A DNA stretch of 64,000 nt from Vibrio agarilyticus (lineage in GTDB: Bacteria > Pseudomonadota > Gammaproteobacteria > Enterobacterales > Vibrionaceae). The DNA lies in NCBI RefSeq assembly GCF_012641465.1, contig NZ_JABAIK010000013.1, positions 1-64,000 of the forward strand, written 5' to 3'. The position numbers and the translations under genes were made by a program. Under the pieces are notes generated by a model that did no database searches, was not told the DNA's origin, and worked only from the letters and a program-made list of their open reading frames with translations. Of this stretch, positions 33,145-42,432 are shown one piece after another. Each line of letters opens with the position of its first letter. Within the stretch, counting starts at the first letter, position 1.

Positions 33145-34480
33145 CATGAACTCCTTGTCTTAGCTCCGCCGCAGGAAAATCCGTGGGCACATCGCCTAAA
33201 AGCGTCAGCAGTGTCGCGACTTTCTTTTCCAATTCTAACCATTCAAGATCAGCTTGAGATCCCGGAACGATACCCGCACCGGCATACAGTCGAACTTGAT
33301 TGTTTTCGACCTCAGCACTGCGAATTGCCACACAAAATTCGGCTTTATCAGCACTGATATAACCGATAGAGCCTGCGTACCAACCGCGACAGAATGGTTC
33401 ATGGTGCAAAATGTAGTTCATCGCTTTGGGGCGAGGCAAACCGCAAACGGCAGCCGTAGGTTGAAGCGCCCCCAACAAATGAGTGCCATTGGCGTCGGGT
33501 TTCAATTGAGCCGTAATATCACGTTTGAGATGTTGAACTTGTCGCAACTGAACCAGCTGCGTTGCTGAGTCCACATGAATACATTCGACCAGAGGGTGAA
33601 GGCTGGCAAGAATATCATCCACCACATATTGATTTTCGTTGATGTTTTTTTCATCTTGACTCAGCCACTGACCTAACGCCGCATCATCGTAAGCACTCTG
33701 CCCTCGCCCAATGGTGCCGGCCAACGCTTCGGTTTTTAACCCCGCGCGCTCGCGAATATAAAGACGCTCAGGTGTTGAACCGACAAACGCGTATTGCGGA
33801 TCAAAACGCAACATAAAATGAAAGCTATTGTGGTTGGCATTCACACTCGCTTTGACCAATTGCGCCGCCAAAAGTGGCGAGTCTAATGTCACCGTGGATT
33901 GTCGAGCGAGTACCACCTTCTTAAAGTTTTCTTGCTCAATTTCAATCAGCGCATCATTGACCAATTGGTGCCACTGAGCTTGGCTGGGTGTATGTTCTAA
34001 ATGACGAATTTGCAATTTGATGGCTAGCAATGATTTTGGTGCCCAATTCAACTGTTGCAATGCAGTGATTTGAGCTTGTCGATCAGGGCTCAAGTTGACG
34101 ACACAATGCCACTGAGCACTCTCTTTGGCGCCAGTTCGCATCAGTTCAATCAGGGGTAAAAAAAAGAACGCGGCCTCGTGCTGCGGATTCTTATCCGTGC
34201 CACCATCAAACGAGCGGCCGCCCCAGACCCGCTGGCCCGCAGAAAGCACCTCATAGGCAGGAGTCAATTCAGAAAACATACGAAGTTGACCAAGCGCGGC
34301 CACTTCTTCGCTGCCATCACGCGATTGCCAATAACATTGTGGATAGACCTCTTGAGCCGCTAACCAATCAATCAGCTCAAATGGTGGGCAAGACAGCGGC
34401 ATAACAACCTGCGTTTGCAAGCTATCGGCGCGTTGAACACGTGTGATCAGGTCGTTGACGACGTGTGCAAAATTTAACAA
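33134..34480 (-). CDS. menF: Isochorismate synthase
   Basis: MenF converts chorismate to isochorismate with Mg2+. The C-terminal two thirds is the chorismate-binding domain: KKVVLARQSTVTL, TPERLYIRERAGLKTEALAGTI with the Glu and Ala-Gly-Thr motif, HLKRDITAQLK, TAAVCGLPRPKAM and WYAGSIGYISAD. A TTG at 34480, with GAGG 5 bases before it, gives a 448-residue product beginning LNFAHVVNDLITR, in line with family length; a longer frame to 34549 lacks such a site. It is first in the men operon and divergent from alaA. Confidence 0.92.
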   Translation of the reverse strand: MLNFAHVVNDLITRVQRADSLQTQVVMPLSCPPFELIDWLAAQEVYPQCYWQSRDGSEEVAALGQLRMFSELTPAYEVLSAGQRVWGGRSFDGGTDKNPQHEAAFFFLPLIELMRTGAKESAQWHCVVNLSPDRQAQITALQQLNWAPKSLLAIKLQIRHLEHTPSQAQWHQLVNDALIEIEQENFKKVVLARQSTVTLDSPLLAAQLVKASVNANHNSFHFMLRFDPQYAFVGSTPERLYIRERAGLKTEALAGTIGRGQSAYDDAALGQWLSQDEKNINENQYVVDDILASLHPLVECIHVDSATQLVQLRQVQHLKRDITAQLKPDANGTHLLGALQPTAAVCGLPRPKAMNYILHHEPFCRGWYAGSIGYISADKAEFCVAIRSAEVENNQVRLYAGAGIVPGSQADLEWLELEKKVATLLTLLGDVPTDFPAAELRQGVHDEP

Positions 34481-34695
34481 AGTAACCTCGAAGCCCTTGG
34501 GACCTATGATTATTGAGCGTACTCTATGTATAGACCCTTGCCAAATCAAGGCTATATCACAGTTTTTGTAGAGCTTGTGACATCATGGGCTGATAAGACG
34601 AGATTTGTTTACGACAATATCTAGTTTTTTATTCTATTAATTAACGAAGTGATGTAACTTAATCATGTAATTAGCGCTTTTTTAGGACTTTTGAA

Positions 34696-35910
34696 ATGCA
34701 AAATATCGAGATGTCGTCAAAACTCGACAATGTATGCTATGACATACGCGGACCTGTACTCAAACATGCTAAGCGTATGGAAGAAGAGGGACAGAAAATT
34801 CTAAAACTAAACATTGGCAACCCTGCCCCGTTTGGTTTTGACGCCCCTGACGAAATTTTGGTCGACGTCATTCGTAATTTGCCAACCTCGCAAGGCTATG
34901 CGGATTCAAAAGGTCTTTATTCTGCGCGTAAAGCGGTTGTTCAGCATTATCAACGTAAAGGCATACGCTCTCTTGATGTTGAAGATGTTTACATCGGTAA
35001 CGGTGCTTCTGAACTCATCGTGATGGCAATGCAAGCGCTACTCAACAACGGCGATGAAATGTTGGTGCCAGCGCCAGATTATCCGCTTTGGACCGCTGCG
35101 GTATCGCTTTCTGGCGGCAATGCGGTGCACTACCTGTGTGACGAAGAGTCGGATTGGTACCCTGACTTAAATGATATCAAGAGTAAAATCACGCCGAACA
35201 CTCGTGGTATCGTTCTGATTAACCCAAATAACCCAACGGGTGCGGTCTACAGTCGCGACTTTTTATTGGAAGTGATTGAGATTGCGCGCCAACATAACCT
35301 CATCATCTTCGCAGACGAAATTTACGATAAAATTCTTTACGATGGTGCCACCCATACTTCGGTAGCCACTTTGACCGATGACGTATTGGTTGTGACGTTC
35401 AATGGGCTTTCCAAAGCCTACCGCATTTGCGGGTTCCGTGTGGGCTGGATGTTTTTGACCGGTCCGCGCCATCTTGCTCAAGGTTATGTCAGTGGGCTTG
35501 ATATGCTCGCCTCAATGCGCTTGTGCGCGAATGTCCCCATGCAGCACGCCGTACAAACCGCACTTGGTGGTTATCAAAGTATCAATGAGCTTATTCTACC
35601 GGGTGGCCGTTTGCTTGAGCAGCGTGACCGCGCATGGGAACTAATCAACCAAGTGCCTGGCGTCTCTTGCGTCAAGCCCAAGGGCGCTCTGTACCTTTTC
35701 CCCAAAATTGACACTAAGAAATATCATATTGTTGACGACCAAAAGATGGTATTTGACTTTTTGGTTCAAGAGAAAGTGCTATTGGTTCAAGGTACAGGCT
35801 TTAACTGGCCCAAACCGGACCATTTCCGAATTGTCACGCTGCCACACGTTGACGATCTCGAAACGGCCATCGGACGTTTTGAACGTTTCTTGGCGACGTA
35901 TCGCCAATAA
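34696..35910 (+). CDS. alaA: Alanine transaminase
   Basis: AlaA makes L-alanine from pyruvate and glutamate. The 404-residue fold type I PLP enzyme has LNIGNPAPFGFDAPDEI, NPNNPTGAVYSRD and IFADEIYDKILYDG, and the Schiff-base lysine in FNGLSKAYRICGFRVGWM. The match to AlaA (formerly YfbQ) is close along the whole length, including the VLLVQGTGFNWPKPDHFRIV end. As in Escherichia coli it is followed by yfbR. A hairpin terminator lies between them. Confidence 0.95.
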   Translation: MQNIEMSSKLDNVCYDIRGPVLKHAKRMEEEGQKILKLNIGNPAPFGFDAPDEILVDVIRNLPTSQGYADSKGLYSARKAVVQHYQRKGIRSLDVEDVYIGNGASELIVMAMQALLNNGDEMLVPAPDYPLWTAAVSLSGGNAVHYLCDEESDWYPDLNDIKSKITPNTRGIVLINPNNPTGAVYSRDFLLEVIEIARQHNLIIFADEIYDKILYDGATHTSVATLTDDVLVVTFNGLSKAYRICGFRVGWMFLTGPRHLAQGYVSGLDMLASMRLCANVPMQHAVQTALGGYQSINELILPGGRLLEQRDRAWELINQVPGVSCVKPKGALYLFPKIDTKKYHIVDDQKMVFDFLVQEKVLLVQGTGFNWPKPDHFRIVTLPHVDDLETAIGRFERFLATYRQ

Positions 35911-35941
35911 TCGTAGAGGGTCAAACGTTCGTAACCCTGCG

Positions 35942-36097
35942 TATACCCAAACCATTTGAAGAGACAGATAGGCGGTAAACGAGCAAAGCCTCTGAGCACT
36001 TCATCAACATAGAGAAACGATGTGATGAGGTTTGTGAGCGCCAGCCCTTAATTTTTTTAGAGAAAAGCGCTGCCACTTCAAATAGCAAAGGTATATA
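35942..36097 (-). repeat. Palindromic repeat element A
   Basis: Begins TATACCCAAACCATTTGAAG and ends in CACTTCAAATAGCAAAGGTATATA. The interior reads, on the minus strand, CACAAACCTCATCACAT then CTCAGAGGCTTTGCTCG, as in elements B and D, so it lies in the opposite orientation to those. Length about 156 bp, between alaA and yfbR. Confidence 0.8.
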
Positions 36098-36102
36098 TTT
36101 GC

Positions 36103-36150
36103 AAAAGCACTCTATTAATAACCAAGATATAGGAAAATAGAGTGCTTTTT
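36103..36150. terminator. Terminator after alaA
   Basis: AAAAGCACTCTATT (36103-36116) and AATAGAGTGCTTTT (36136-36149) are perfect 14-bp inverted copies with a T run after the second. It ends 19 bases before the yfbR start. Confidence 0.8.
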
Positions 36151-36168
36151 CCGTTTTTGGAGCCCGCG

Positions 36169-36762
36169 ATGACAGACCAAACCCCCAGCCACTTTTTTGC
36201 TCACCTCGCGCGAATGAAGCTGATTCAGCGCTGGCCTTTAATGCGCTCCGTCAGTGCCGAGAACGTCTCTGAACATAGCTTACAAGTGGCCTTTGTTGCC
36301 CATGCATTGGCGATGATTAAGAACCGTTTCTTTAACGGGACACTCAATCCAGAGCGCGTCGCATTACTCGCCATGTATCATGATAGCAGTGAGGTTCTCA
36401 CCGGCGACTTGCCAACACCTATCAAATACTTTAACCCTGACATCGCCAAAGAATACAAAAAAATCGAAGCCGCCGCCGAGGAGAAATTACTCTCAATGTT
36501 GCCGCCAGAGTTGCAACAAGACTTCGCCCCCTTTGTCGTTTCACAGCATGCCTGTGTGCAAAGCGCTGCTGTCGTCAAACAGGCGGACGCTCTGTGTGCG
36601 TATCTTAAATGTGTTGAAGAGCTCAGCGCAGGAAACCACGAGTATGCTCGGGCAAAAAAACGCCTAGAAATCACATTACAAGAGCGGCGCAGTGAAGAAA
36701 TGGATTATTTCCTGCGTATTTTTGCGCCAAGCTTTGAGCTATCATTGGACGAAATAAGCTAA
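36169..36762 (+). CDS. yfbR: 5'-Deoxynucleotidase YfbR
   Basis: YfbR removes the phosphate from deoxynucleoside 5'-monophosphates with a divalent metal. The 197-residue HD-domain protein shows [15 protein letters not shown], the metal-binding [20 protein letters not shown], and [19 protein letters not shown] lies 6 bases before ATG 36169, so the earlier ATG 36142 is not used. It is followed 21 bases later by dgt, another HD enzyme of deoxynucleotide breakdown, suggesting an operon that trims dNTP pools. Confidence 0.93.
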   Translation: MTDQTPSHFFAHLARMKLIQRWPLMRSVSAENVSEHSLQVAFVAHALAMIKNRFFNGTLNPERVALLAMYHDSSEVLTGDLPTPIKYFNPDIAKEYKKIEAAAEEKLLSMLPPELQQDFAPFVVSQHACVQSAAVVKQADALCAYLKCVEELSAGNHEYARAKKRLEITLQERRSEEMDYFLRIFAPSFELSLDEIS

Positions 36763-36783
36763 TCAATCAAATGGAGTTGAGTT

Positions 36784-38103
36784 GTGGAATTTGCTATCAG
36801 TGCGGCCTGGCAAAAACGCCATGATGATGAACACAAAATTCGTCGTGACGATCATCGCAGCCCCTTTCAGCGCGACCGAGCCCGAATACTCCACTCGGCA
36901 GCATTTCGCCGCCTGCAAGCAAAAACACAAGTTCATGGCGACAGTCAAACCGACTTCCATCGCACTCGACTCACTCACTCATTAGAAGCGGCGCAATTGG
37001 GCACTGGAATTGTGGCGCAATTGAAGAAGAAGCACCCTGAATGCCGCGCCCTATTACCCTCAGACAGCTTAATTGATTCGCTCTGTTTAGCTCACGATAT
37101 TGGGCACCCGCCCTACGGTCACGGTGGCGAAGCCGCCTTAAACTACATGATGCGGGAGCACGGCGGATTTGAAGGCAACGCGCAAACATTTCGCATTGTA
37201 ACCAAGCTCGAACCCTATACTGAGCACTTTGGTATGAACCTCGCGCGACGAACGCTGCTGGGGCTGATGAAGTATCCTGCGCTTATCAGTCAGACCTGCG
37301 CGCCACAGCGGCCATTTCCAGCTAATAACTCGCGCCAAATCAAAGCAAAAGAGTGGTCGCCCGCCAAAGGTATCTATGACTGTGATGAGGCGCGACTAAC
37401 TTGGGTGCTTGCGCCGCTCAGTGAAGCCGATCGCCAGCGATTTAGTCAGCTCCGCAGCGAGCCCATAAGCCAAGATTGTCATCGCAAGCCGCGTTATAAG
37501 TCTCTGGATTGCTCAATCATGGAGTTGGCCGACGACATTGCCTACGGTGTTCATGATCTTGAAGATGCCATAGTGCTTGGGCTCGTTGACCAACACTTAT
37601 GGCGCGCCCATGCCGAACCAGCACTTGAGCAGTGTGGTGATTCTTGGTTTACCGAACACGTTCACTCATTAAGCGATATGCTATTTAGTGGCCATCACTA
37701 CCAACGCAAAGATGCGATTGGCGGGATGGTGAATGCGCTATTGACCAGCATCAGATTAGAATTGGTCGAACCGAATTTCACCACACCGCTGCTGCAATAC
37801 AATGCCACATTAGAGGCACCAATGACGCGTGCGCTTGAGATCCTCAAACGCTTTGTGAGCGAATACGTCATTCAAGCGTCAAGCGTTCAGATGGTGGAAT
37901 ATAAAGGCCAGCAGATCATCATGGATCTTTTTGAAGCATTCAGCGCCGACCCAGCACGCTTGTTGCCCTTAGAAGTGAAAAGCCAGTGGCTGAGTGAGGA
38001 CGCGTCGTCGGCTCAAATGCGCGTCATTGCCGATTTCATTTCCTCTATGACCGATGGTCATGCAAGGCGCTTGCATCAACAGCTGTTTTCATCTCACGGA
38101 TAA
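36784..38103 (+). CDS. dgt: Deoxyguanosinetriphosphate triphosphohydrolase-like protein
   Basis: This 439-residue HD-superfamily enzyme splits dNTPs to nucleoside and triphosphate. The motifs RDRARILHSAAFRRLQAKTQV, RTRLTHSLEAAQLG, CLAHDIGHPPYGHGGE and MELADDIAYGVHDLEDA supply the His-His-Asp metal site. It starts at GTG 36784 with GGAG 7 bases upstream. Sequence and length agree with the dGTPase-like proteins of Vibrio rather than the longer Escherichia coli Dgt, so substrate preference may be broader than dGTP. Probably cotranscribed with yfbR. Confidence 0.9.
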   Translation: MEFAISAAWQKRHDDEHKIRRDDHRSPFQRDRARILHSAAFRRLQAKTQVHGDSQTDFHRTRLTHSLEAAQLGTGIVAQLKKKHPECRALLPSDSLIDSLCLAHDIGHPPYGHGGEAALNYMMREHGGFEGNAQTFRIVTKLEPYTEHFGMNLARRTLLGLMKYPALISQTCAPQRPFPANNSRQIKAKEWSPAKGIYDCDEARLTWVLAPLSEADRQRFSQLRSEPISQDCHRKPRYKSLDCSIMELADDIAYGVHDLEDAIVLGLVDQHLWRAHAEPALEQCGDSWFTEHVHSLSDMLFSGHHYQRKDAIGGMVNALLTSIRLELVEPNFTTPLLQYNATLEAPMTRALEILKRFVSEYVIQASSVQMVEYKGQQIIMDLFEAFSADPARLLPLEVKSQWLSEDASSAQMRVIADFISSMTDGHARRLHQQLFSSHG

Positions 38104-38142
38104 GATCTCGCAATTTTAACCTTTTGATTAGGCGGATAGGAA

Positions 38143-38766
38143 TCAAGCGCGATTTGAATCACTGTAATTTCGCTCAAAAACGCCCTCTGGCATCTGCGCA
38201 ATTTGATAGGCGATCATCGCGTCAAATGCGTCCATCAACGGCGAAAAGTCTCGCTGCGGCTCAATGAGGCGCAAAAGATGAAACCCAGCTTCAACAGTGG
38301 ATAAACTGTTTGCTGTTGGCGCTTTACGAATTCGATAGTTGCCGATGAGATCCAAAGGTAACTGAATCATCGTAAGATGATGCAAATTGGTCGCAAGCTG
38401 CCACATTTTGTAGGCTTTTTTCCACGTTCCATCGAGAATGATGATTCGCAATGGTTTATTGACGTCACGCCACGTATTCTCATTATTGACCCGATGAGCC
38501 TGCTCACTTGGGAACAAAACGCAACATTGATAATGCTCATCGTTGATAAGAGCGTTTAATGCGTCACACTGTGAAAAATCCTCGCCAACCAAAAGCGTAC
38601 ATCGTTCTAACGATAAGGCGAGAATGCGAGCGGTACCCAGCGCACGGTGGACTTCACTCGAGTGCTGAAGAATGATAACGTCGCTGTCGGACGGTATACG
38701 TCTGATGGATGCACACAAACACGCTTTGCGCGCTTTACCACATTGATCACAATAGCGAGACACCAT
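38143..38766 (-). CDS. tapT: tRNA-uridine aminocarboxypropyltransferase (DTW domain)
   Basis: TapT transfers the aminocarboxypropyl group from S-adenosylmethionine to uridine 47 of tRNAs (acp3U). The 207-residue protein has the N-terminal zinc-type cluster YCDQCGKARKACLC and the family box LDGTWKKAYKM (DGTW here for DTW), followed by YRIRKAP...LSTVEAGFHLL. It is divergent from the rhombosortase gene with start codons only 3 bases apart, so the promoters must lie inside each other's coding regions. Confidence 0.9.
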   Translation of the reverse strand: MVSRYCDQCGKARKACLCASIRRIPSDSDVIILQHSSEVHRALGTARILALSLERCTLLVGEDFSQCDALNALINDEHYQCCVLFPSEQAHRVNNENTWRDVNKPLRIIILDGTWKKAYKMWQLATNLHHLTMIQLPLDLIGNYRIRKAPTANSLSTVEAGFHLLRLIEPQRDFSPLMDAFDAMIAYQIAQMPEGVFERNYSDSNRA

Positions 38767-38769
38767 AAC

Positions 38770-39345
38770 GTGAACCTTTCGTTGTTATTTCTGCTTATCA
38801 GCTGTTGCGCGGCATTGCTGCAACTCCCCGCCGCCAGTGAATGGGCACAGTGGCATGCCAGTGCAATTCATCAAGGCGAATGGTGGCGGATAGTAACAGG
38901 AAACTTTACTCATACCAACCTCGTCCACCTTAGTATCAATCTTGCCGCATTATGGGCTATAGGCTGGATTTTTCGCCCGTCGTGGCGTGAAACTTTGGCA
39001 CTGATGCTGGCGCTGAGCGTCGTGATCGGGCTGAGTAATTTATTCACTAATATGTCAATTTACGTGGGGCTCTCTGGCGTCTTACACGGTTTGTTCAGTT
39101 ATTGGGCGCTCAGCGAGGCGCTTCAAGGTCGTCGCTCAAGCTGGCTGCTGGTTACCGGAATTATCATTAAGGTGATATACGAACTGTGGAATGGCGCATC
39201 ACCACAAACAGCTCAGTGGATAGAGGCCGATATCGCAACGGAGGCGCACGCTTTCGGCCTATTAGGTGGTCTTGTATTAGGTTATATAACGCACTACCAC
39301 AAACGATACCGCAGTGTGCAAGTTAAGCACGGCTTACTTAAATAA
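38770..39345 (+). CDS. rrtA: Rhombosortase
   Basis: Rhombosortases are rhomboid-type intramembrane serine proteases that cut proteins with a GlyGly-CTERM tail so that they can be anchored or released at the surface. The 191-residue protein has six membrane helices with GNFTHTNLVHLSINLAALWA, the catalytic serine in YVGLSGVLHGLF, and the catalytic histidine in EAHAFGLLGGLVLGY. The start is GTG 38770; a longer frame from 38647 would run over tapT. No GlyGly-CTERM substrate is encoded in this window. Its last 12 bases overlap the end of the comEA-like gene. Confidence 0.85.
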   Translation: MNLSLLFLLISCCAALLQLPAASEWAQWHASAIHQGEWWRIVTGNFTHTNLVHLSINLAALWAIGWIFRPSWRETLALMLALSVVIGLSNLFTNMSIYVGLSGVLHGLFSYWALSEALQGRRSSWLLVTGIIIKVIYELWNGASPQTAQWIEADIATEAHAFGLLGGLVLGYITHYHKRYRSVQVKHGLLK

Positions 39346-39678
39346 AATTCGCGTTTTATTCTTAGCCAATGTGGAAGGGCCAATTCCTTTCACTTGATCT
39401 AAGCTTTCAAGCGAGTCAAAGTGACCATGCTCTTGACGATAGCTGACGATGTCTTCGGCTTTCTTTATTCCGATCCCCACGAGTAGGTCAGCAATTTCTT
39501 GCGCAGATGCTTGGTTAATATTGACTGTGATCTCAATCCCTTCAAAAGGATCGCCTTTCGCGGCAATTTGCTCATCGGCCAGTGCATAAGGCATCGCCAT
39601 TCCCACGGCTAACATCACTACAGCAATACGTTTCTTTACAGTCTGACCTAATAACAACCAATGACAACATTTTCGCAT
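39334..39678 (-). CDS. ComEA family helix-hairpin-helix protein
   Basis: The 114-residue product has a signal peptide (cleaved near ALA-DEQ, residue 34) and a C-terminal helix-hairpin-helix pair: VNINQASAQEIADLLVGIGIKKAEDIV and GHFDSLESLDQVKGIGPSTL. ComEA-type proteins bind incoming DNA in the periplasm during natural transformation, which Vibrio uses on chitin. Vibrio has this gene next to ppiD. ATG 39678 has AGGG 6 bases before it; the leader before KKRIAVV is rather long, so the true start is not certain. Confidence 0.85.
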   Translation of the reverse strand: MRKCCHWLLLGQTVKKRIAVVMLAVGMAMPYALADEQIAAKGDPFEGIEITVNINQASAQEIADLLVGIGIKKAEDIVSYRQEHGHFDSLESLDQVKGIGPSTLAKNKTRILFK

Positions 39679-39814
39679 ATTTATCCCTCTCTCTAAAATT
39701 GATTTGTGACACTAACGCACCAGTGTGTGATGAAAGCTATCCATAGCCCCTAGCAAACTGTAGAATCTAGCAAGAACCTTAGCCACAAAATCACAGTTAA
39801 TGTACTGATTTTAA

Positions 39815-39852
39815 AGAAAAATAAAACGGGCCACTTTCATGGCCCGTTTTGA
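39815..39852 (-). terminator. Terminator of ppiD
   Basis: AAAACGGGCC (39823-39832) and GGCCCGTTTT (39841-39850) form a perfect 10-bp stem with an 8-base loop. On the minus strand it ends in a T-rich tract, 90 bases past ppiD. Confidence 0.8.
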
Positions 39853-39942
39853 TAAACAGCATAGTTACACCCGCTATCCATTGCTCGATGGCAAACGTCG
39901 CTAGTGCAACAAATCACCTCCCCTTAAAAGGGGAACTGGCGA

Positions 39943-41793
39943 TTAGTTACTGACAACAAAATACTCAATATCTGCATTAGCACGTAATACCGCGATAACA
40001 GAAGCCAAGTCTTGTTGACTAGAAACACGCTCAAGTTGCGCAGCTACCTGAGGAACAATCGCTGGATCGAGCTCCGCAGTTACAGCGTCCAATTCAATGA
40101 CGGTGATATCACCATTGGCAGCTTTGTTTTTCGCAAACACAGGCTTATCCGCTTGTGGTTTTGGCATCGCAAAAACAGTCATCGCAAGGTTTGAAGAGCG
40201 ATCAATTTGTTCTGATTCACCAAAACTCAACCCGTTTTCTGCCAATACCGCGTCGTTACCGGCATTCAAATCAGCGACCACTTTATCGGCTAATGCGACT
40301 GCCTGCTCTTCGCCCTTTACGCGTGATAGTTCGGCAACAACTTGCGCTTGAACTTCTTGCAAAGGCAATACTGTTTCATCACGCACGTCTTCTACGCGAA
40401 CCACCAAAATGTGCTCAGGTGCAATTTCGATTGCCTCAGAATTCAAACCATCTTCTTTCACTTCTGGGCTTTCAATTGCCGCAGCAATGGCAGGGTTTTG
40501 TAGTACCTCTGGCGCATCAATTTGAGAGATGAAATCCGTCGTTTGTACTGGCAAATTGACAGCATTCGCAGCATCGTCCAAGGAATCTGGGTATTCGAAC
40601 GCCACTTTTTCCAGCTCGGTCTGCAATTGATAGAATTGCTCAACCGCTTGACTATCGCGTAGCTCAGCTTTGATCTGTGCAGAGACTTCGGCAAACGGCT
40701 TCGCTTGCGCCTTAGTCAACTCATCAAGTTTAATGATGTGGAAACCAAAATCAGACTCAACCACCGCAGACACATCACCAACATTGGTTAAAGCAAACGC
40801 CGCATCTTCAAACGCTGGGTCCATAACGCCCCTTTCGATAAAGCCAAGGTCGCCGCCATTTTCAGCACTACCAAAATCTTCTGATTTCTCTTTCGCCAGC
40901 TCTGCAAAATCAGCGCCTTCGGCTAGAGTTTTCGCAACAGCGTCAGCGGCAGCGGCATCACTAAGCAAAATATGGCTTACGCGACGCTGCTCAGCAGAAG
41001 AGTATTTGTCCAACTGCTGCTGGTAATGTTGCTCAGCTTGCTCGTCAGAAATCTCAATTTGCTCTTTAAGCGCATTGGCTGACAGCTCAACATAAGAGAC
41101 TTTGACCTGTTCAGGGCGAGTGAACATTTCTGGATTTTGCTCGTAATACTGCTGAATTTGCTCTTCGTTAAGTGTCACTTTGTCAGCAAACTCTTGAAGG
41201 CCAATGGTTAACGTACGAATATCGCGCGTTTGAGTAAAGAGCTTACCTTGTAGCGCGATTTCATTAGGTAGAGAGAACTCACTGGTGCTCAACGCCGCCA
41301 TTAATTGATCACGAACCATTTGGCTGCGCATGTAGCTTGCAAACGAGTCCGGAGTAAAACCTGCACGACGAAGTGCCGCTTGGTAGATTTCTTGGTCAAA
41401 TTGACCGTCACGTTGGAACTCTGTCATGGCCAGAATTTCGCTACGCACTTGAGCGTCACTGACGCGAAGCCCCATCGACTGCGCTTGCTGGTCAATCAAT
41501 GCATCGTTGATCATGCGATCCAGTACTGAACGGCGGAATTGCTCAACATAGGCAGGATCGGCAAGCAACTGCGCAAAATAATCGCCCATTTGAGCTTGCA
41601 TTCGGTTGCGTTCGTTTTGATATGCGATTTCAAACTCACCGCGTGGGATTTCATTGTTACCCACTTTTGCCGCGGCGTTACCACCGTTACCTACAAGACC
41701 ACCAACGCCGGTAAAGATAAAAGAAAGGATAATCAAACCCAGGATAATTTTCACCGCGATGCTGTTCACGCCTTCGCGTAATCGATCCATCAT
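39943..41793 (-). CDS. ppiD: Periplasmic folding chaperone PpiD
   Basis: PpiD is anchored in the inner membrane by one N-terminal helix (VKIILGLIILSFIFTGVGGLV) and works beside the SecYEG exit on newly exported proteins. The 616-residue protein has a SurA-like N-terminal chaperone region, a parvulin domain at about 260-355 (RRVSHILLSD, AELAKEKSEDFGSAENGGDLG, FGFHIIKLDEL) and a second helical region. Many PpiD parvulin domains lack isomerase activity. ATG 41793 gives MMDRLREGVNS as in other Vibrio; a frame to 41811 exists. Confidence 0.93.
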   Translation of the reverse strand: MMDRLREGVNSIAVKIILGLIILSFIFTGVGGLVGNGGNAAAKVGNNEIPRGEFEIAYQNERNRMQAQMGDYFAQLLADPAYVEQFRRSVLDRMINDALIDQQAQSMGLRVSDAQVRSEILAMTEFQRDGQFDQEIYQAALRRAGFTPDSFASYMRSQMVRDQLMAALSTSEFSLPNEIALQGKLFTQTRDIRTLTIGLQEFADKVTLNEEQIQQYYEQNPEMFTRPEQVKVSYVELSANALKEQIEISDEQAEQHYQQQLDKYSSAEQRRVSHILLSDAAAADAVAKTLAEGADFAELAKEKSEDFGSAENGGDLGFIERGVMDPAFEDAAFALTNVGDVSAVVESDFGFHIIKLDELTKAQAKPFAEVSAQIKAELRDSQAVEQFYQLQTELEKVAFEYPDSLDDAANAVNLPVQTTDFISQIDAPEVLQNPAIAAAIESPEVKEDGLNSEAIEIAPEHILVVRVEDVRDETVLPLQEVQAQVVAELSRVKGEEQAVALADKVVADLNAGNDAVLAENGLSFGESEQIDRSSNLAMTVFAMPKPQADKPVFAKNKAANGDITVIELDAVTAELDPAIVPQVAAQLERVSSQQDLASVIAVLRANADIEYFVVSN

Positions 41794-41966
41794 AATGTTA
41801 CTGTTCTCCACGAACGAAGCGAATTGCTTCTGAAATAAATAATGTCGCCGATAATATCAGAAAAAGAAAAGCGCATCAGTACGATGCGCAGAAATTAAAA
41901 AAGTTCAATTGTACTTGTTTCTAAAACCGACAACCGTGGCCTCGTTCGACCAAAAATACATCAAAC

Positions 41967-42239
41967 TTAGTTACAAGCGTCTTTCAGTGCTTTGCCAGCT
42001 TTGAATGCAGGCACTTTTGCTTCAGGGATTTGGATTTCTTGCCCCGTTTTAGGGTTACGACCCGTACGCGCTGCACGAGTGCGCACACTGAAAGTACCAA
42101 AGCCAACGAGCGCTACTTGATCGCCAGTTTCTAAAGTATTGCTAACAGCTTCAATGAATGCGTCTAGGGCACGGCCAGCGGAAGCTTTAGATATATCAGC
42201 ATTTGCTGCAATAGATTCTACAAGTTGAGTTTTGTTCAC
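41967..42239 (-). CDS. hupB: DNA-binding protein HU-beta
   Basis: The 90-residue HU subunit bends and compacts DNA. It has the family features [42 protein letters not shown] (the DNA-grasping arm with its Arg-Asn-Pro tip) and the [14 protein letters not shown] end. GTG 42239 with GGGGAA upstream gives the standard N terminus; the longer frame to 42260 is not likely. Its place between lon and ppiD is conserved in enterics and Vibrio. Confidence 0.95.
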   Translation of the reverse strand: MNKTQLVESIAANADISKASAGRALDAFIEAVSNTLETGDQVALVGFGTFSVRTRAARTGRNPKTGQEIQIPEAKVPAFKAGKALKDACN

Positions 42240-42362
42240 AGTTATTCCCCTTACTGCCATCTGTCGTTATTGTTGTAGATGACGTCCATAATTTTATATC
42301 TAACCACTACTGCCAAGCCTTATTAGATAAGGGCTAGCAGCCTTCGGAGATTAACTTAGCGC

Positions 42363-42404
42363 CCAAAAAAAACGCTGACAAGCCTTTTTGACTTTGTCAG
42401 CGTA
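42363..42404 (-). terminator. Terminator of lon
   Basis: ACGCTGACAA and TTGTCAGCGT form a 10-bp stem; on the minus strand eight T follow. It lies about 30 bases past the lon stop codon. Confidence 0.85.
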
Positions 42405-42432
42405 GAGTTTTACTTATTTTTGGAGCACATCA

